From contig JAKFYH010000015.1 in the NCBI GenBank assembly GCA_021730945.1, positions 1 through 45,516 of the forward strand: 45,516 bases of DNA, read 5' to 3'. This document shows positions 8,290-16,219 of the stretch, in pieces (position 1 is the stretch's first letter; every line of letters begins with the position of its first letter). Source of the DNA: Acidobacteriota bacterium. Lineage in GTDB: Bacteria; Acidobacteriota; Vicinamibacteria; Vicinamibacterales; UBA2999. Below the pieces are notes generated by a model that did not search any database, had not been told where the DNA came from, and saw only the letters and a program-made list of their open reading frames with translations. The translations under genes and the position numbers were made by a program.

Positions 8290-9330
8290 TTACTTCTTGA
8301 GGCGCTTGTCCCGGAAGTACTGCACCTGCCAGGTAAACACGTTCTTGTTGTGCTCCGCCAGCGTTGACGAGAAGACATGTGTGCCGTCGTTGCGGCTGAC
8401 GAAATAGAGATAGTTGACCGCGGCAGGTCTCACCACGGCCTCGAGCGAGGCGCGGCCAGGCGCGGCGATCGGGCCCGGCGGCAATCCCGCGTAGCGATAG
8501 GTGTTGTAGGGCGAGTCGAACCGCAGGTCTTCCTTCGACAGGTTGCCGTCGTACCGCCCCGCTTTCTGCAACGCATAGATCACGGTGGGATCGGCCTGCA
8601 TCCCCATCTTGATCTTCATCCGATTGCGATAGACGGCGGCCACCAATGGTCGCTCGTGGCCGGCCGCGGTCTCCTTTTCGACCAGCGACGCGAGCGTCGT
8701 GACCTGGCGAACGTTCAGGCCTTCGGCCGCCGCCGCCAATCGCAGGTCTTCACCAAAGGCCGTCTTGAAGCCGGCCACCATCTGGCGCACCACTTCCGCC
8801 GCCGGTGTGTGGCGAGGCAGCGCGTAGGTCTCCGGGAACAGGTAGCCCTCGAGATCGCGCGCGGCGGGATCGAGATCGGCAATCAGGGCGGCGTCTTGTG
8901 CCGCGGCCGCAAAGTCCGCAGCGGCCCCGAAGCCCCTGGCCTCGAACACCTGCGCCATCTCGGTGATGGTCAGGCCTTCGCGAAACGTGAGCAGCCGCTT
9001 GTAGACATCGCCGCGCGCGATCTTGTCGACCACCGCCAGGGGGGTCATCGGCGCGTCAAAGCGGTACTCGCCGGCTTTCAACTCGCGGGCGCGTCCGCTC
9101 CATTGCACCGCGAGGCGAAAGGTCCAGGCGTCAGCCACCACGCCCGCGTCGACCAGTCGAGCACCAATGCCGATGGGGCCGGTGCCGGCCGGAATCTCGA
9201 CGAACGTCTCATCCGCAGTCGCGCCGCGATACGGGGTCTGCACCCGGCCGTAGACCCACCAGGCACCACCGCCGGCCACGGCCGCCAGCACCACCAGCAG
9301 AATCGCCATTCGTCCGATCCAGCGCATCAT
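8290..9330 (-). CDS. mltG: Endolytic murein transglycosylase MltG (YceG-like)
   Basis: This 346-residue inner-membrane lytic transglycosylase cleaves nascent glycan strands and is thought to set chain length. One N-terminal membrane helix (residues 8-28) is followed by a LysM-like part and the YceG catalytic domain. Visible motifs are LEGYLFPETY, ASLVEKET with the catalytic Glu at about 218, MGMQADPTVIYAL and YNTYRYAGLPPGPIAAPG, ending in FSSTLAEHNKNV. The start is the ATG at 9330; a second ATG lies one codon in. It lies 3 bases downstream of ruvX, and the ruvX-mltG pair is widespread. Confidence 0.95.
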   Translation of the reverse strand: MMRWIGRMAILLVVLAAVAGGGAWWVYGRVQTPYRGATADETFVEIPAGTGPIGIGARLVDAGVVADAWTFRLAVQWSGRARELKAGEYRFDAPMTPLAVVDKIARGDVYKRLLTFREGLTITEMAQVFEARGFGAAADFAAAAQDAALIADLDPAARDLEGYLFPETYALPRHTPAAEVVRQMVAGFKTAFGEDLRLAAAAEGLNVRQVTTLASLVEKETAAGHERPLVAAVYRNRMKIKMGMQADPTVIYALQKAGRYDGNLSKEDLRFDSPYNTYRYAGLPPGPIAAPGRASLEAVVRPAAVNYLYFVSRNDGTHVFSSTLAEHNKNVFTWQVQYFRDKRLKK

Positions 9331-9333
9331 GAT

Positions 9334-9783
9334 CTAGAGGTCGCCGGCGGCGGCGCGAGGCCGGCCATCGAGGTAGTCCTGCAAGATGATCGCCGCGGCG
9401 GCGGCATCGAGCTTGGCCTTGCGCTTGCGCCAGTCCTTCTCGTCCAGGGCCAGGCGCGATTCCGCTTCGACACTCGACAGGCGCTCGTCCTGCAGGACCA
9501 CCGGCACGGTCACCTTCGACTCGAGCGCGCGCGCGAAGGTCTCCACGATGGGCGTCTGTTGATTGGGCGAACCGTCGAGCCGGCGGGGCCACCCGACCAC
9601 CACCGCCTCCAGCCCATCATCGTCCTGAATCAAGGCCGCGACCTCGGCCACAACCAGGCGAAGTGTCTCGGCATCGGAGGGGGGGCGTTGCAGCAAGCGC
9701 CAGGGCGAGGCCAGTGTGGCGGTAGCGTCGCTCAGCGCCAGGCCAATGCGACGCGCGCCGTAGTCGATGCCCAGGACACGCAC
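9334..9783 (-). CDS. ruvX: Holliday junction resolvase-like RNase H-fold protein (YqgF)
   Basis: This 149-residue RNase H-fold protein is a putative Holliday junction resolvase also tied to 5'-end processing of pre-16S rRNA. The first acidic motif is VLGIDYGARRIGLALSD. VVGWPRRLDGS and VVLQDERLSSVEAE carry the other conserved residues. The C-terminal KLDAAAAAIILQDYL segment is also typical. It starts with ATG 25 bases from the divergent EnvC-like gene and precedes mltG with a 3-base gap. Confidence 0.93.
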   Translation of the reverse strand: MRVLGIDYGARRIGLALSDATATLASPWRLLQRPPSDAETLRLVVAEVAALIQDDDGLEAVVVGWPRRLDGSPNQQTPIVETFARALESKVTVPVVLQDERLSSVEAESRLALDEKDWRKRKAKLDAAAAAIILQDYLDGRPRAAAGDL

Positions 9784-9791
9784 GCGGCCAG

Positions 9792-9797
9792 TATAAT
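9792..9797 (+). promoter_or_regulatory. Candidate -10 box for the EnvC-like gene
   Basis: TATAAT is a perfect -10 hexamer in the short gap between ruvX and the EnvC-like gene, but there is no clear -35. If used, transcription would begin at about 9804, only a few bases before ATG 9808, which bears on the start choice. Confidence 0.4.
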
Positions 9798-9807
9798 TCG
9801 CAAACGA

Positions 9808-10959
9808 ATGGGTCTAGGGTGCTGGGGTGCTGGGGTGCTGAGGTCCTTGGGTGCGATGGTGCTTGCGACTGGCGTCGTCGCGCTGGCCGCGCAATCGCCC
9901 GCCGACGAGGCACGGGCGCGGGCCGCGGCGCGGATCAAGACGCTGCAGATCGAAGCCGATCGCCTGGCCGCGCAGGCGCGCACCGTGTTTGGCGACCTGC
10001 GCCGGCTCGAAGTGCAGCGCGAGATTTCCCGACAGCAGTTCGCCCAGGCCCAGGCCGAGGTGGTGCGCGTCACCGCGGCACGCGATCAGGCGGCGGCCCG
10101 CTTGAAGACGCTCGAGGCCACGCGCGTGGCGCAGACCCCCGGCATCACCGAGCGGCTGGTTGAGCTCTCCAAGCGCGGACGAGGCGGCTATCTCCAGTTG
10201 CTGCTCGCCAGCGACGACATCCGCGATGTCGGCCGCCTCAGCCGCGGCGTGGCCGCCGTGGCCGAGCTCGATCGCGTCAGGCTCGACACCCATCGCCGCA
10301 CCCTGGCCAGTGAACGCGAGGCGCTGGCGGCGGTCAACCGCGAACGCGAGGCGGTGACCGCGTCGGAAATGGAAGCCCGGCGGGCGCGGACCGCCCTCGA
10401 CGCCGCGGTCGCGGCCCGCAATCGCCTGATCGACAACCTCGATCAGCAACGCGACCTGGCAGCGCAGTACGTCAGCGAGCTGCAGGCGGCCCAGAGGCAG
10501 ATCGAACGCACGATCGCCACCGCCGGCCCGGCGGCGGGGGCCGTCCCGCTGCCGATCCGCCCCTTCCGCGGCGACCTGGCCTGGCCGGTGACCGGCCCGC
10601 TCGTCTCCGGCTTCGGCCGGGCCCCCGCCGGCCGTTTTGGTACCGCCGTCGTCCGAAACGGTATCGAGGTGGGCGCGGCCGAGGGGACGCCGGCCCGGGC
10701 GGTGCACGAAGGCACGGTGGCCTTCGCCGCGCCATTCACGGGTTTCGGCCAGTTGGTGATCGTCGACCACGGCCACGAAGCCTTCACGCTATATGGCCAC
10801 CTGTCGGAGGTCACGGTGACCACCGGCACCCCCGTGAAGGCCGGCGATGTGGTCGGCCAGGTCGGGCTGGCGCCGGCGGGCGAAGCGGCGCTGTACTTCG
10901 AAGTGCGCATCGACGGCCGCCCGGTCGATCCCGTACAATGGCTCAGGAGATCACGATGA
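9808..10959 (+). CDS. EnvC-like periplasmic protein, coiled coil plus degenerate LytM (M23) domain
   Basis: This exported protein of up to 383 residues has a long coiled coil (about residues 35-230) and a C-terminal LytM/peptidase M23 domain. The zinc ligands are not kept: the usual HxGID motif reads RNGIEV, and the final HLHFE is LYFEV, although DHG and YGHL remain. Non-catalytic LytM proteins such as EnvC activate cell-wall amidases at the septum, so that is the likely role. The start is uncertain. ATG 9808 gives a signal-like N-terminus but passes through a GGTGCTGG tandem repeat; ATG 9856 is the alternative. The stop overlaps the next gene (ATGA), matching the common envC-ctpA order. Confidence 0.88.
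   Translation: MGLGCWGAGVLRSLGAMVLATGVVALAAQSPADEARARAAARIKTLQIEADRLAAQARTVFGDLRRLEVQREISRQQFAQAQAEVVRVTAARDQAAARLKTLEATRVAQTPGITERLVELSKRGRGGYLQLLLASDDIRDVGRLSRGVAAVAELDRVRLDTHRRTLASEREALAAVNREREAVTASEMEARRARTALDAAVAARNRLIDNLDQQRDLAAQYVSELQAAQRQIERTIATAGPAAGAVPLPIRPFRGDLAWPVTGPLVSGFGRAPAGRFGTAVVRNGIEVGAAEGTPARAVHEGTVAFAAPFTGFGQLVIVDHGHEAFTLYGHLSEVTVTTGTPVKAGDVVGQVGLAPAGEAALYFEVRIDGRPVDPVQWLRRSR
9818..9841 (+). repeat. Three tandem copies of an 8-base unit
   Basis: GGTGCTGG, GGTGCTGG and GGTGCTGA follow each other directly at or near the start of the EnvC-like gene. They would encode part of its signal-like N-terminus if ATG 9808 is used. Confidence 0.8.
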
Positions 10960-12125
10960 AGATTCGCGGCCGGGTTCTCGTGCTGGCGGTGTCGGTGCCA
11001 GTGATCGCATTTGCCGTCGTCGGCGGCCTGCTGGGCAACAGCGCGCTGGCTCGCGAAGACAGCTATCAGTATCTCCGCATCTTCGAGGATGTCGTCTCGC
11101 TCATCGCCAATAACTATGTCGAGGAGGTCAACCTCGACAAGGTGATGCACGGCGCCATGCACGGCCTGGCCGATGGCCTCGACGCCGACAGCGCCTACCT
11201 GGATGTCGCGCAAGTCAAGGTGCTCGACAAGGGTGATGCCGGCGGCTCCGCGCAGACCGGGCTCGAGATCACTCGGCAGTATTACCTCCGCGTGATCGCC
11301 GCGCGCGACGGCTCGCCCGCCGCGCGCGCCGGTCTGCTGCCCGGCGACTACATCCGCGCCATCGACGGCCAGTCGACTCGCGACACCACGGTGTACGAGG
11401 GGCAGCGCCTGCTGCGCGGCAAGGCCGGCACCAAGGTGCGCCTCACCGTGCTTCGTGGCAACGCCGCCGAGCCGCACGACATCGAGCTGGCGCGCGAAGA
11501 TCTGGCGGCGGCCGCGGTCAAATCCAGGATGGCGGCTCCGGGTGTCGGCTACCTTCGCATCGCCGAATTCACCAAGACCACGCCTGACCAGATGAAGGCG
11601 GAAGTGGCGTCGCTCACCAAGGCCGGCGCGACCCAGGTCGTGGTCGACCTGCGCGGAACCGCGTTCGGCGATACCGATGCCGGACTGGCGGCGGCTCGCC
11701 TGTTCGTCAAGACCGGCGTCCTGGCCTACCGCCAGGACCGCGGCAAGGACAAGGAAGCGGTGTCGGCCGCAACTGGCGACGGCGGCATTGCCCTGACGAC
11801 GGCGGTCTTGACTGACGCCGGGACGTCGGGCGCCGCGGAAGTGTTCGCCGCCGCCCTGGCGGGGAACAAGCGGGCGACGCTGGTCGGCGAACGCACATTT
11901 GGACGGGCCGCGCGGCAGAAGCTGGTGCGATTGCCCGACGGCAGCGCCTTGATGCTGACGCACCTCATCTACCTCACGCCGGCGAGTGTGGCGATCCACG
12001 AGAAGGGCCTCGTCCCCGACGTGGCGGTTGACCAGCCCGACCTGGAGTTCGGCCAGGCACCGCCGGCCAAGGACGCCATGCTCGACAAGGCGATCGAATC
12101 GCTGACGGTCAAAGCCGCGGCCTGA
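10956..12125 (+). CDS. S41-family (CtpA-like) protein, probably catalytically dead
   Basis: This 389-residue exported protein has an N-terminal hydrophobic signal or anchor (residues 7-27), a PDZ domain (about 100-170) and an S41 tail-specific-protease fold. In active CtpA/Prc the nucleophilic Ser and the general-base Lys lie 25 residues apart, in GSASASE and TFGKG. Here the equivalent segments are GTSGAAE and TFGRAA, which puts Gly292 at the Ser position and Arg317 at the Lys position; Gln321 is kept. The substrate-site DLRNNPGG is also altered (DLRGTAFGD). I infer a pseudoprotease, perhaps a scaffold working with the EnvC-like neighbour. ATG 10956 follows AGGAG and overlaps the upstream stop; its own stop overlaps the HU start. 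Confidence 0.9.
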   Translation: MKIRGRVLVLAVSVPVIAFAVVGGLLGNSALAREDSYQYLRIFEDVVSLIANNYVEEVNLDKVMHGAMHGLADGLDADSAYLDVAQVKVLDKGDAGGSAQTGLEITRQYYLRVIAARDGSPAARAGLLPGDYIRAIDGQSTRDTTVYEGQRLLRGKAGTKVRLTVLRGNAAEPHDIELAREDLAAAAVKSRMAAPGVGYLRIAEFTKTTPDQMKAEVASLTKAGATQVVVDLRGTAFGDTDAGLAAARLFVKTGVLAYRQDRGKDKEAVSAATGDGGIALTTAVLTDAGTSGAAEVFAAALAGNKRATLVGERTFGRAARQKLVRLPDGSALMLTHLIYLTPASVAIHEKGLVPDVAVDQPDLEFGQAPPAKDAMLDKAIESLTVKAAA

Positions 12126-12397
12126 TGAACAAGCAGGACCTGATCGGCAAAATCGTCAAGGACACGGGCGCGACCAAAGCCCAGGCCTCGCGCATCGTGG
12201 CCGTCTTCCTCTCGACGGTGACCAAGGCGCTGAAGAAGGGCGATGCCGTCACATTTGTCGGCTTCGGCACCTTCAAGACCGCCGTTCGCAAGGCCCGCAA
12301 GGGTCGCAATCCCCTCACCGGCGCCGCCCTTCGCATCCCCAAACGAAAGGCTGTGCGCTTCACTGCCGGCAAGGCGCTGAAAAAAGCCGTCAACTGA
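12125..12397 (+). CDS. HU/IHF-family DNA-binding protein
   Basis: This 90-residue histone-like protein binds and bends DNA as a dimer. The family signature FVGFGTFKTAVRKARKGRNP lies at residues 44-63, with the DNA-arm residues RNPLTG following and a C-terminal helix KAVRFTAGKALKKAV. The length is the family norm. It overlaps the S41 gene by one base (TGATG), so it may be co-translated, although a house promoter inside the S41 gene cannot be excluded. Confidence 0.96.
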   Translation: MNKQDLIGKIVKDTGATKAQASRIVAVFLSTVTKALKKGDAVTFVGFGTFKTAVRKARKGRNPLTGAALRIPKRKAVRFTAGKALKKAVN

Positions 12398-12403
12398 TTG
12401 GAT

Positions 12404-12417
12404 GGCACTAAAGTGCC
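12404..12417. repeat. Short palindrome of the GGCACT..AGTGCC family
   Basis: GGCACTAAAGTGCC followed by GCCCTTCCGG lies just after the HU stop. It matches copies at 15294 and 29270 and could act as the HU terminator hairpin. Confidence 0.75.
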
Positions 12418-12439
12418 GCCCTTCCGGCGCAGCCTCTGC

Positions 12440-12445
12440 TATAAT
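12440..12445 (+). promoter_or_regulatory. -10 box of tRNA-Val
   Basis: TATAAT lies 35 bases before the tRNA 5' end, after the HU gene. No clear -35 partner was found at 17 bases. Confidence 0.5.
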
Positions 12446-12479
12446 TTCCGTTCGGCATTGGTCGAAATTCGCACGAGAT

Positions 12480-12556
12480 AGGCGCGTAGCTCAGTTGGTT
12501 AGAGCGCCTCCCTGACACGGAGGAGGTCGATAGTTCGAATCTATTCGCGCCTACCA
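12480..12556 (+). tRNA. tRNA-Val (anticodon GAC)
   Basis: All four arms can be folded. The acceptor AGGCGCG pairs with CGCGCCT before an A discriminator and an encoded CCA. The D arm is GCTC/GAGC, the anticodon stem CCTCC/GGAGG holds loop CTGACAC with anticodon GAC, and the T loop is TTCGAAT. Length is 77 bases. It stands alone upstream of thrS. Confidence 0.97.
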
Positions 12557-12665
12557 GCCTTCGCTCACGCTTGAATAAGCGACGTGAGCTTCGGCTGGGC
12601 AAGCCAGTGTAAACGGCAAGCCCAAGACCCGGCGAGCGTCGCTTCAAGCAAGCCAGGCGAAGGCT
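12556..12665. repeat. Imperfect inverted repeat in the thrS leader
   Basis: The left arm (12556-12584) and right arm (12633-12665) share AGCCTTCGC/GCGAAGGCT ends and an inner GCTTGAA..GCGACG / CGTCGCTTCAAGC pairing. An internal hairpin GCTCACG/CGTGAGC lies at 12563-12589. It resembles a mobile palindromic repeat directly after the tRNA; a role as a thrS leader structure is possible but not shown. Confidence 0.6.
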
Positions 12666-12707
12666 GTCCCGCCGAAGCAGCAAAGCTGCGAAGCTGCGAA
12701 GGCGGAC
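12666..12707. repeat. GTCCCGCC..GGCGGAC palindromic repeat before thrS
   Basis: GTCCCGCC at the left pairs with GGCGGAC at the right, around CGAAGCAGC/GCTGCGAAG sequences. A related unit occurs inside pheT at 18324. It ends 10 bases before the thrS ATG and may carry its weak ribosome site. Confidence 0.6.
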
Positions 12708-12717
12708 AAACATCTCA

Positions 12718-14649
12718 ATGAACCCAGTCACAGTCACCCTTCCCGACGGATCGACGAAACAAGTCGAGTCCGGCGCGCCCGTCAGGGCGGTCGCCGAGGC
12801 CATCTCGCCACGCCTGGCCGATGCCGCGCTGGCGGCCTTTGTCGGCGACAAGATGGTCGACCTCACCTTTCCGCTGTCGGCGGATGCCGCCGTCCGCATC
12901 GTGACCAACAAGAGCCCCGAGGCGCTGGAACTCTATCGCCATTCGACGGCCCACCTGCTGGCCGCCGCCGTCACGCAGTTGTTCCCCAAGGTGCAGTGCG
13001 GCATTGGTCCGCCGATCGACGAGGGCTTCTTCTACGACTTCGTGGTGGAGCGGCCGTTTGTTCAGGAAGACCTCGAAGCGATCGAAGCCAAGATGAAGGA
13101 CCTGGCGGCGCAGGATCTCGCCTACGAGCGCCAGAGCTGGCCGCGGCAGGAAGCCATCGACTTCTTCACCAGGCGCGGCGAGCCGCTCAAGGTGCAGTTA
13201 ATCGAGGAGAAGACCGCCGGGCAGTCACACGTCTCGGTCTACACCATCAAGGACAAAGAGACGTTCCTCGACTTCTGCGTCGGGCCTCACGTCCCGTCGA
13301 CCGGCCGGCTCAAGGCGTTCAAGTTGACCACGACGAGCAATGCCTACTGGAAGGGCGACGCCGCCAACCAGCCAATGCAGCGCGTCTACGGCACGGCGTT
13401 CTTCACGCAGAAGGAACTGGACGAACACATCACGCGCCTCGAGGAAGCCAAGAAGCGCGACCACCGCAAGGTGGGCAGGGAACTCGGCCTGTTTGCGTTC
13501 CACCCGTGGGCGCCGGGCGCCGGCTTCTGGCTGGGCAAGGGCACCACGCTGTACAACACGCTCGCCGACTACATGCGCGGCCGCCTGTTCCCCGCCGGGT
13601 ACGACGAAGTCAAGACGCCGATCGTCTACAACAAGCAGTTGTGGGAACTGTCGGGCCATTGGTCGCACTACCGCGAGAACATGTTCCTGGTGAAGTCGGC
13701 CGACGGCGACGAAATGGGCCTGAAGGCAATGAATTGCCCCGGGCACTACCTGCTGTACGCGACCGAGAAGCACAGCTACAAGGAACTGCCGATTCGCTTT
13801 CACGAGCAGACGCCGTTGCACCGCAACGAGGCGTCGGGAGTGCTCGGTGGGCTCACCCGCGTGCGCCAGTTCTCACAGGACGATGCGCACTGCTTCGTGA
13901 TGGAGTCGCAGATCGCCAGCGAAGTGGAGGCGCTGTTGAAGCTCATCCAGGGCATCTACGGCGACTTCGGCCTGAGCTACACGGCCAAGCTGTCGACGCG
14001 GCCCGAAAAATTCATCGGCGAGATCGCCCTGTGGGATCGCGCCGAGGGCGCGCTCAAAGAAGCGCTCGAGAAGGCCGGCCAGGCCTACACGGTCAACGCC
14101 GGTGATGGCGCCTTCTACGGCCCGAAGATCGACTTCGACATCACCGATGCGATTGGCCGCAAGTGGCAGTGCGGCACGATCCAGCTCGATTACGTGGCGC
14201 CCGAGCGCTTCGACCTGAAATACACCGGGGCCGACAATTCCGACCATCGGCCGGTGGTCATCCACCGCGCCATTTTCGGCAGCTTTGAGCGGTTCATTGC
14301 CATCCTGATCGAGCACTTTGCCGGGGCCTTCCCGCTCTGGCTGGCCCCCCTTCAGGTCATCGTCATGCCCATTGCCGACCGTCATAACCAGTTCGCCGGT
14401 GAGGTGGTCGCCCTGCTGCAGGAGGCCGGGCTCAAGGTGCGGTGCGACGACCGGGTGGAAAAGCTCAATTACAAGATTCGCGAGGCCGAGCTCCAAAAAG
14501 TGCCCTATATGCTGGTGATTGGCGACCGCGAGGCGGCCGAACGGGCCGTTTCCGTCCGCAGCAAGGCCAAAGGGGACCTGGGCTCCCGTCCTGTCGACCA
14601 GTTCCTGACCGACGCGCTTGCCGAGGTTAGGTCTAAAGCGCTATCCTAG
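12718..14649 (+). CDS. thrS: Threonyl-tRNA synthetase
   Basis: This 643-residue class II synthetase charges tRNA-Thr. The N-terminal TGS domain covers residues 1-62. The editing domain has the HSTAHLL motif (HxxxH) near 78 and the distal CVGPH cysteine motif near 187. The catalytic core shows motif 2 around FHEQTPLHRNEASG, the zinc Cys in MNCPGH and motif 3 near the DNSDHRPVVIHRAIFGS stretch. The C-terminal anticodon domain starts near 545. Length is normal and no domain is missing. It leads thrS-infC-rpmI-rplT-pheS-pheT, the classic translation block. Confidence 0.97.
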   Translation: MNPVTVTLPDGSTKQVESGAPVRAVAEAISPRLADAALAAFVGDKMVDLTFPLSADAAVRIVTNKSPEALELYRHSTAHLLAAAVTQLFPKVQCGIGPPIDEGFFYDFVVERPFVQEDLEAIEAKMKDLAAQDLAYERQSWPRQEAIDFFTRRGEPLKVQLIEEKTAGQSHVSVYTIKDKETFLDFCVGPHVPSTGRLKAFKLTTTSNAYWKGDAANQPMQRVYGTAFFTQKELDEHITRLEEAKKRDHRKVGRELGLFAFHPWAPGAGFWLGKGTTLYNTLADYMRGRLFPAGYDEVKTPIVYNKQLWELSGHWSHYRENMFLVKSADGDEMGLKAMNCPGHYLLYATEKHSYKELPIRFHEQTPLHRNEASGVLGGLTRVRQFSQDDAHCFVMESQIASEVEALLKLIQGIYGDFGLSYTAKLSTRPEKFIGEIALWDRAEGALKEALEKAGQAYTVNAGDGAFYGPKIDFDITDAIGRKWQCGTIQLDYVAPERFDLKYTGADNSDHRPVVIHRAIFGSFERFIAILIEHFAGAFPLWLAPLQVIVMPIADRHNQFAGEVVALLQEAGLKVRCDDRVEKLNYKIREAELQKVPYMLVIGDREAAERAVSVRSKAKGDLGSRPVDQFLTDALAEVRSKALS

Positions 14650-14663
14650 TAATCTTTGTCGCT

Positions 14664-14677
14664 GGAGGAACCTTATC
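14664..14677 (+). promoter_or_regulatory. Ribosome site and AUC start codon of infC
   Basis: GGAGG (14664-14668) is followed after six bases by ATC (14675-14677) in the infC frame. No ATG, GTG or TTG lies at a suitable position, and the protein alignment begins here. Confidence 0.8.
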
Positions 14678-15277
14678 GCCTTCGATAGATCTCGCCCGAC
14701 CCGTCGTGACGACCGTCTCCGCATCAACGAGCGGATCCGTGTTCGTGAAATTCGCGTAATTGACGACGCGGGGCAGCAGCTGGGCATCATGCCGCCGCCC
14801 CAGGCCCTGATTCTTGCCCGACAGAAAGGCCTCGACCTGGTGGAGATCTCCCCCACGGCCGTGCCGCCGGTCTGCCGGATCATGGACTACGGCAAGTATC
14901 AGTACCAGGAGCAGAAGCGCGCCCGCGAGGCCAAGCGGCACCAGAAGGTGATTGAGGTCAAGGAAATCAAGTTCCGTCCCAAGGTGGACGAGCATGACTA
15001 CCAGTTCAAGAAGCACCACATTGAGCGCTTCATTGAAGACGGCGACAAGGTGAAGGCGACGATCTTCTTCCGTGGGCGCGAAATGGCGCACCCGGAGATT
15101 GGTCACCGGATCCTGATGCGTCTCATCAAGGACCTCGAAGAGGTGGCAATGGCCGAGACCATGCCGCGTCAGGAAGGCAACCAGATGCACACGATTCTGA
15201 CGGGCAAGAAGGGCGCCCCGAAGCCCGCGGTGAAGAAGCCGGAAGTGGCCGAGACGGCCGCCAAAGGCGCAGAGTAA
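14675..15277 (+). CDS. infC: Translation initiation factor IF-3
   Basis: This roughly 200-residue factor binds the 30S subunit and checks start-codon pairing. The N-terminal domain has RINERIRVREIRVIDDAGQQ and LVEISPTAVPPVCRIMDYGK, and the C-terminal domain has EIKFRPKVDEHDYQFK and KVKATIFFRGREM. A tail of about 25 Lys/Ala-rich residues extends past the normal end. I set the start at ATC 14675, because GGAGG lies six bases upstream and the aligned protein begins here. infC of E. coli starts with the near-cognate AUU and is autoregulated through it, so the same feedback is likely here. It starts 25 bases after thrS. Confidence 0.93.
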   Translation: MAFDRSRPTRRDDRLRINERIRVREIRVIDDAGQQLGIMPPPQALILARQKGLDLVEISPTAVPPVCRIMDYGKYQYQEQKRAREAKRHQKVIEVKEIKFRPKVDEHDYQFKKHHIERFIEDGDKVKATIFFRGREMAHPEIGHRILMRLIKDLEEVAMAETMPRQEGNQMHTILTGKKGAPKPAVKKPEVAETAAKGAE

Positions 15278-15293
15278 CGAGCGTTGCCAGGAG

Positions 15294-15313
15294 GGCAGCA
15301 CTTTAGTGCTGCC
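15294..15313. repeat. Perfect 9-base palindrome between infC and rpmI
   Basis: GGCAGCACT (15294-15302) and AGTGCTGCC (15305-15313) flank TT. The flank CCAGGAGG before it matches, in reverse, the GCCCTCC flank of the copies at 12404 and 29270. It lies just before the rpmI ATG. Confidence 0.85.
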
Positions 15314-15328
15314 GAAGCAGAAGAGATC

Positions 15329-15535
15329 ATGGCCAAGAAGCTGAAGTTGAAGACGCACCGCGGGGCAGCCAAGCGGTTCAAGAAGACCGGCACGGGCAAG
15401 GTGGTGCGCAGTGCGGCGTTCAAGCGCCACATTCTGACCAGCAAGACGACCAAGTCGAAGCGGCATGCGCGCGGTTCGAAGGTGGTGACGCCGGGCGACG
15501 CCCGGAAGATCAACCTGATGCTGCCGTATAAGTAG
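15329..15535 (+). CDS. rpmI: 50S ribosomal protein L35 (bL35)
   Basis: This 68-residue basic protein starts [20 protein letters not shown], the family signature, and ends with [15 protein letters not shown]. The frame is open 45 bases upstream, but the conserved N-terminus fixes ATG 15329. It lies between infC and rplT as usual, with a palindromic repeat in its 5' leader. Confidence 0.96.
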   Translation: MAKKLKLKTHRGAAKRFKKTGTGKVVRSAAFKRHILTSKTTKSKRHARGSKVVTPGDARKINLMLPYK

Positions 15536-15541
15536 GTCCTG

Positions 15542-15600
15542 AGGCTTGAGTCCTGAGGCTTGGGGAGTTCAACCCCAGGACTCAAGTCCCAAGACCCAAG
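15542..15600. repeat. Inverted and direct repeats in the rpmI-rplT spacer
   Basis: Two TCCTGAGGCTTG copies are followed by CCCC, then AGGACTCAAGTCC and AAGACCC repeats. CTTGAGTCCT can pair with AGGACTCAAG. It is a dispersed-repeat-like insertion that widens the rpmI-rplT gap to about 220 bases. Confidence 0.65.
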
Positions 15601-15659
15601 ACCCGTAGGTTCGGCGCGTCGCGGCAGCGGTTTTGGGGCATTTTCGCTGCGACACAAAT

Positions 15660-15680
15660 GGCTCCCCGTAGAGGGGAGCC
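15660..15680. repeat. GGCTCCCC/GGGGAGCC hairpin upstream of rplT
   Basis: Arms 15660-15667 and 15673-15680 pair perfectly around a five-base loop, 78 bases before the rplT start. It could be a leader hairpin or part of a dispersed repeat. No T run follows, so I do not call a terminator. Confidence 0.6.
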
Positions 15681-15758
15681 CTACAGCGCCTGCCGGGACA
15701 TATAGTCCTGGCTCAAGTCCGGTAAATTACCGGCCCCCAACTTCGCAGCAGGACAGTC

Positions 15759-16118
15759 ATGCCTCGCGTCAAACGCGGTACCGTACGTCGTCAGAAGCGC
15801 AAGAAGCTTTCGAAGATCACCAAGGGCTTCTTCCAGAACAAGAGCAAGCTCTACAAGTTCATGAAAGAGGCCGCCGAGAAGGCGGGCGTCTATGCCTACG
15901 TCGGGCGTAAGCGCAAGAAGCGCGATTACCGCGGCCTCTGGATCATCCGCATCAACGCGGCGGCGCGCGAGAACGGCCTCTCCTACAGCGTGTTCATGCG
16001 CGGCCTGAAGGCGGCGGGGATCGAACTCGACCGCAAGAGCCTCGCCGAACTCGCGGCCCGTGAACCGGCGGCCTTTACCAAGCTCGTCGACCAGGCCAAA
16101 GCCGCGATTCCGGCGTAA
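15759..16118 (+). CDS. rplT: 50S ribosomal protein L20 (bL20)
   Basis: This 119-residue protein binds 23S rRNA early in 50S assembly and in other bacteria represses its own operon. It begins [19 protein letters not shown] and carries the [14 protein letters not shown] and [19 protein letters not shown] signatures. Length and start are standard. A 220-base repeat-rich gap separates it from rpmI, and its stop codon merges into a 102-base inverted repeat before pheS. Confidence 0.97.
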   Translation: MPRVKRGTVRRQKRKKLSKITKGFFQNKSKLYKFMKEAAEKAGVYAYVGRKRKKRDYRGLWIIRINAAARENGLSYSVFMRGLKAAGIELDRKSLAELAAREPAAFTKLVDQAKAAIPA

Positions 16119-16219
16119 CGGTGTCAGACACCACGGCAGATATTGCGATCTGCCGTGGCCGCCTGCGCCGGTTCAAGAGCGCCTCAGATCGTAAAATCTG
16201 CCGTGGTGTCTGACACCGT
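16118..16219. repeat. 102-base element with perfect 24-base terminal inverted repeats
   Basis: The arms at 16118-16141 and 16196-16219 are perfect reverse complements beginning ACGGTGTCAGACACC. An inner hairpin CCACGGCAGAT/ATCTGCCGTGG lies at the left. The element begins at the last base of the rplT stop and ends one base before the pheS ATG. Confidence 0.92.

Noticed and set aside
10443-11999. 518-codon minus-strand frame opposite the EnvC-like and S41 genes
   Set aside because: Same high-GC shadow effect; no recognisable domain, and the plus-strand genes have signal peptides, PDZ and LytM folds.
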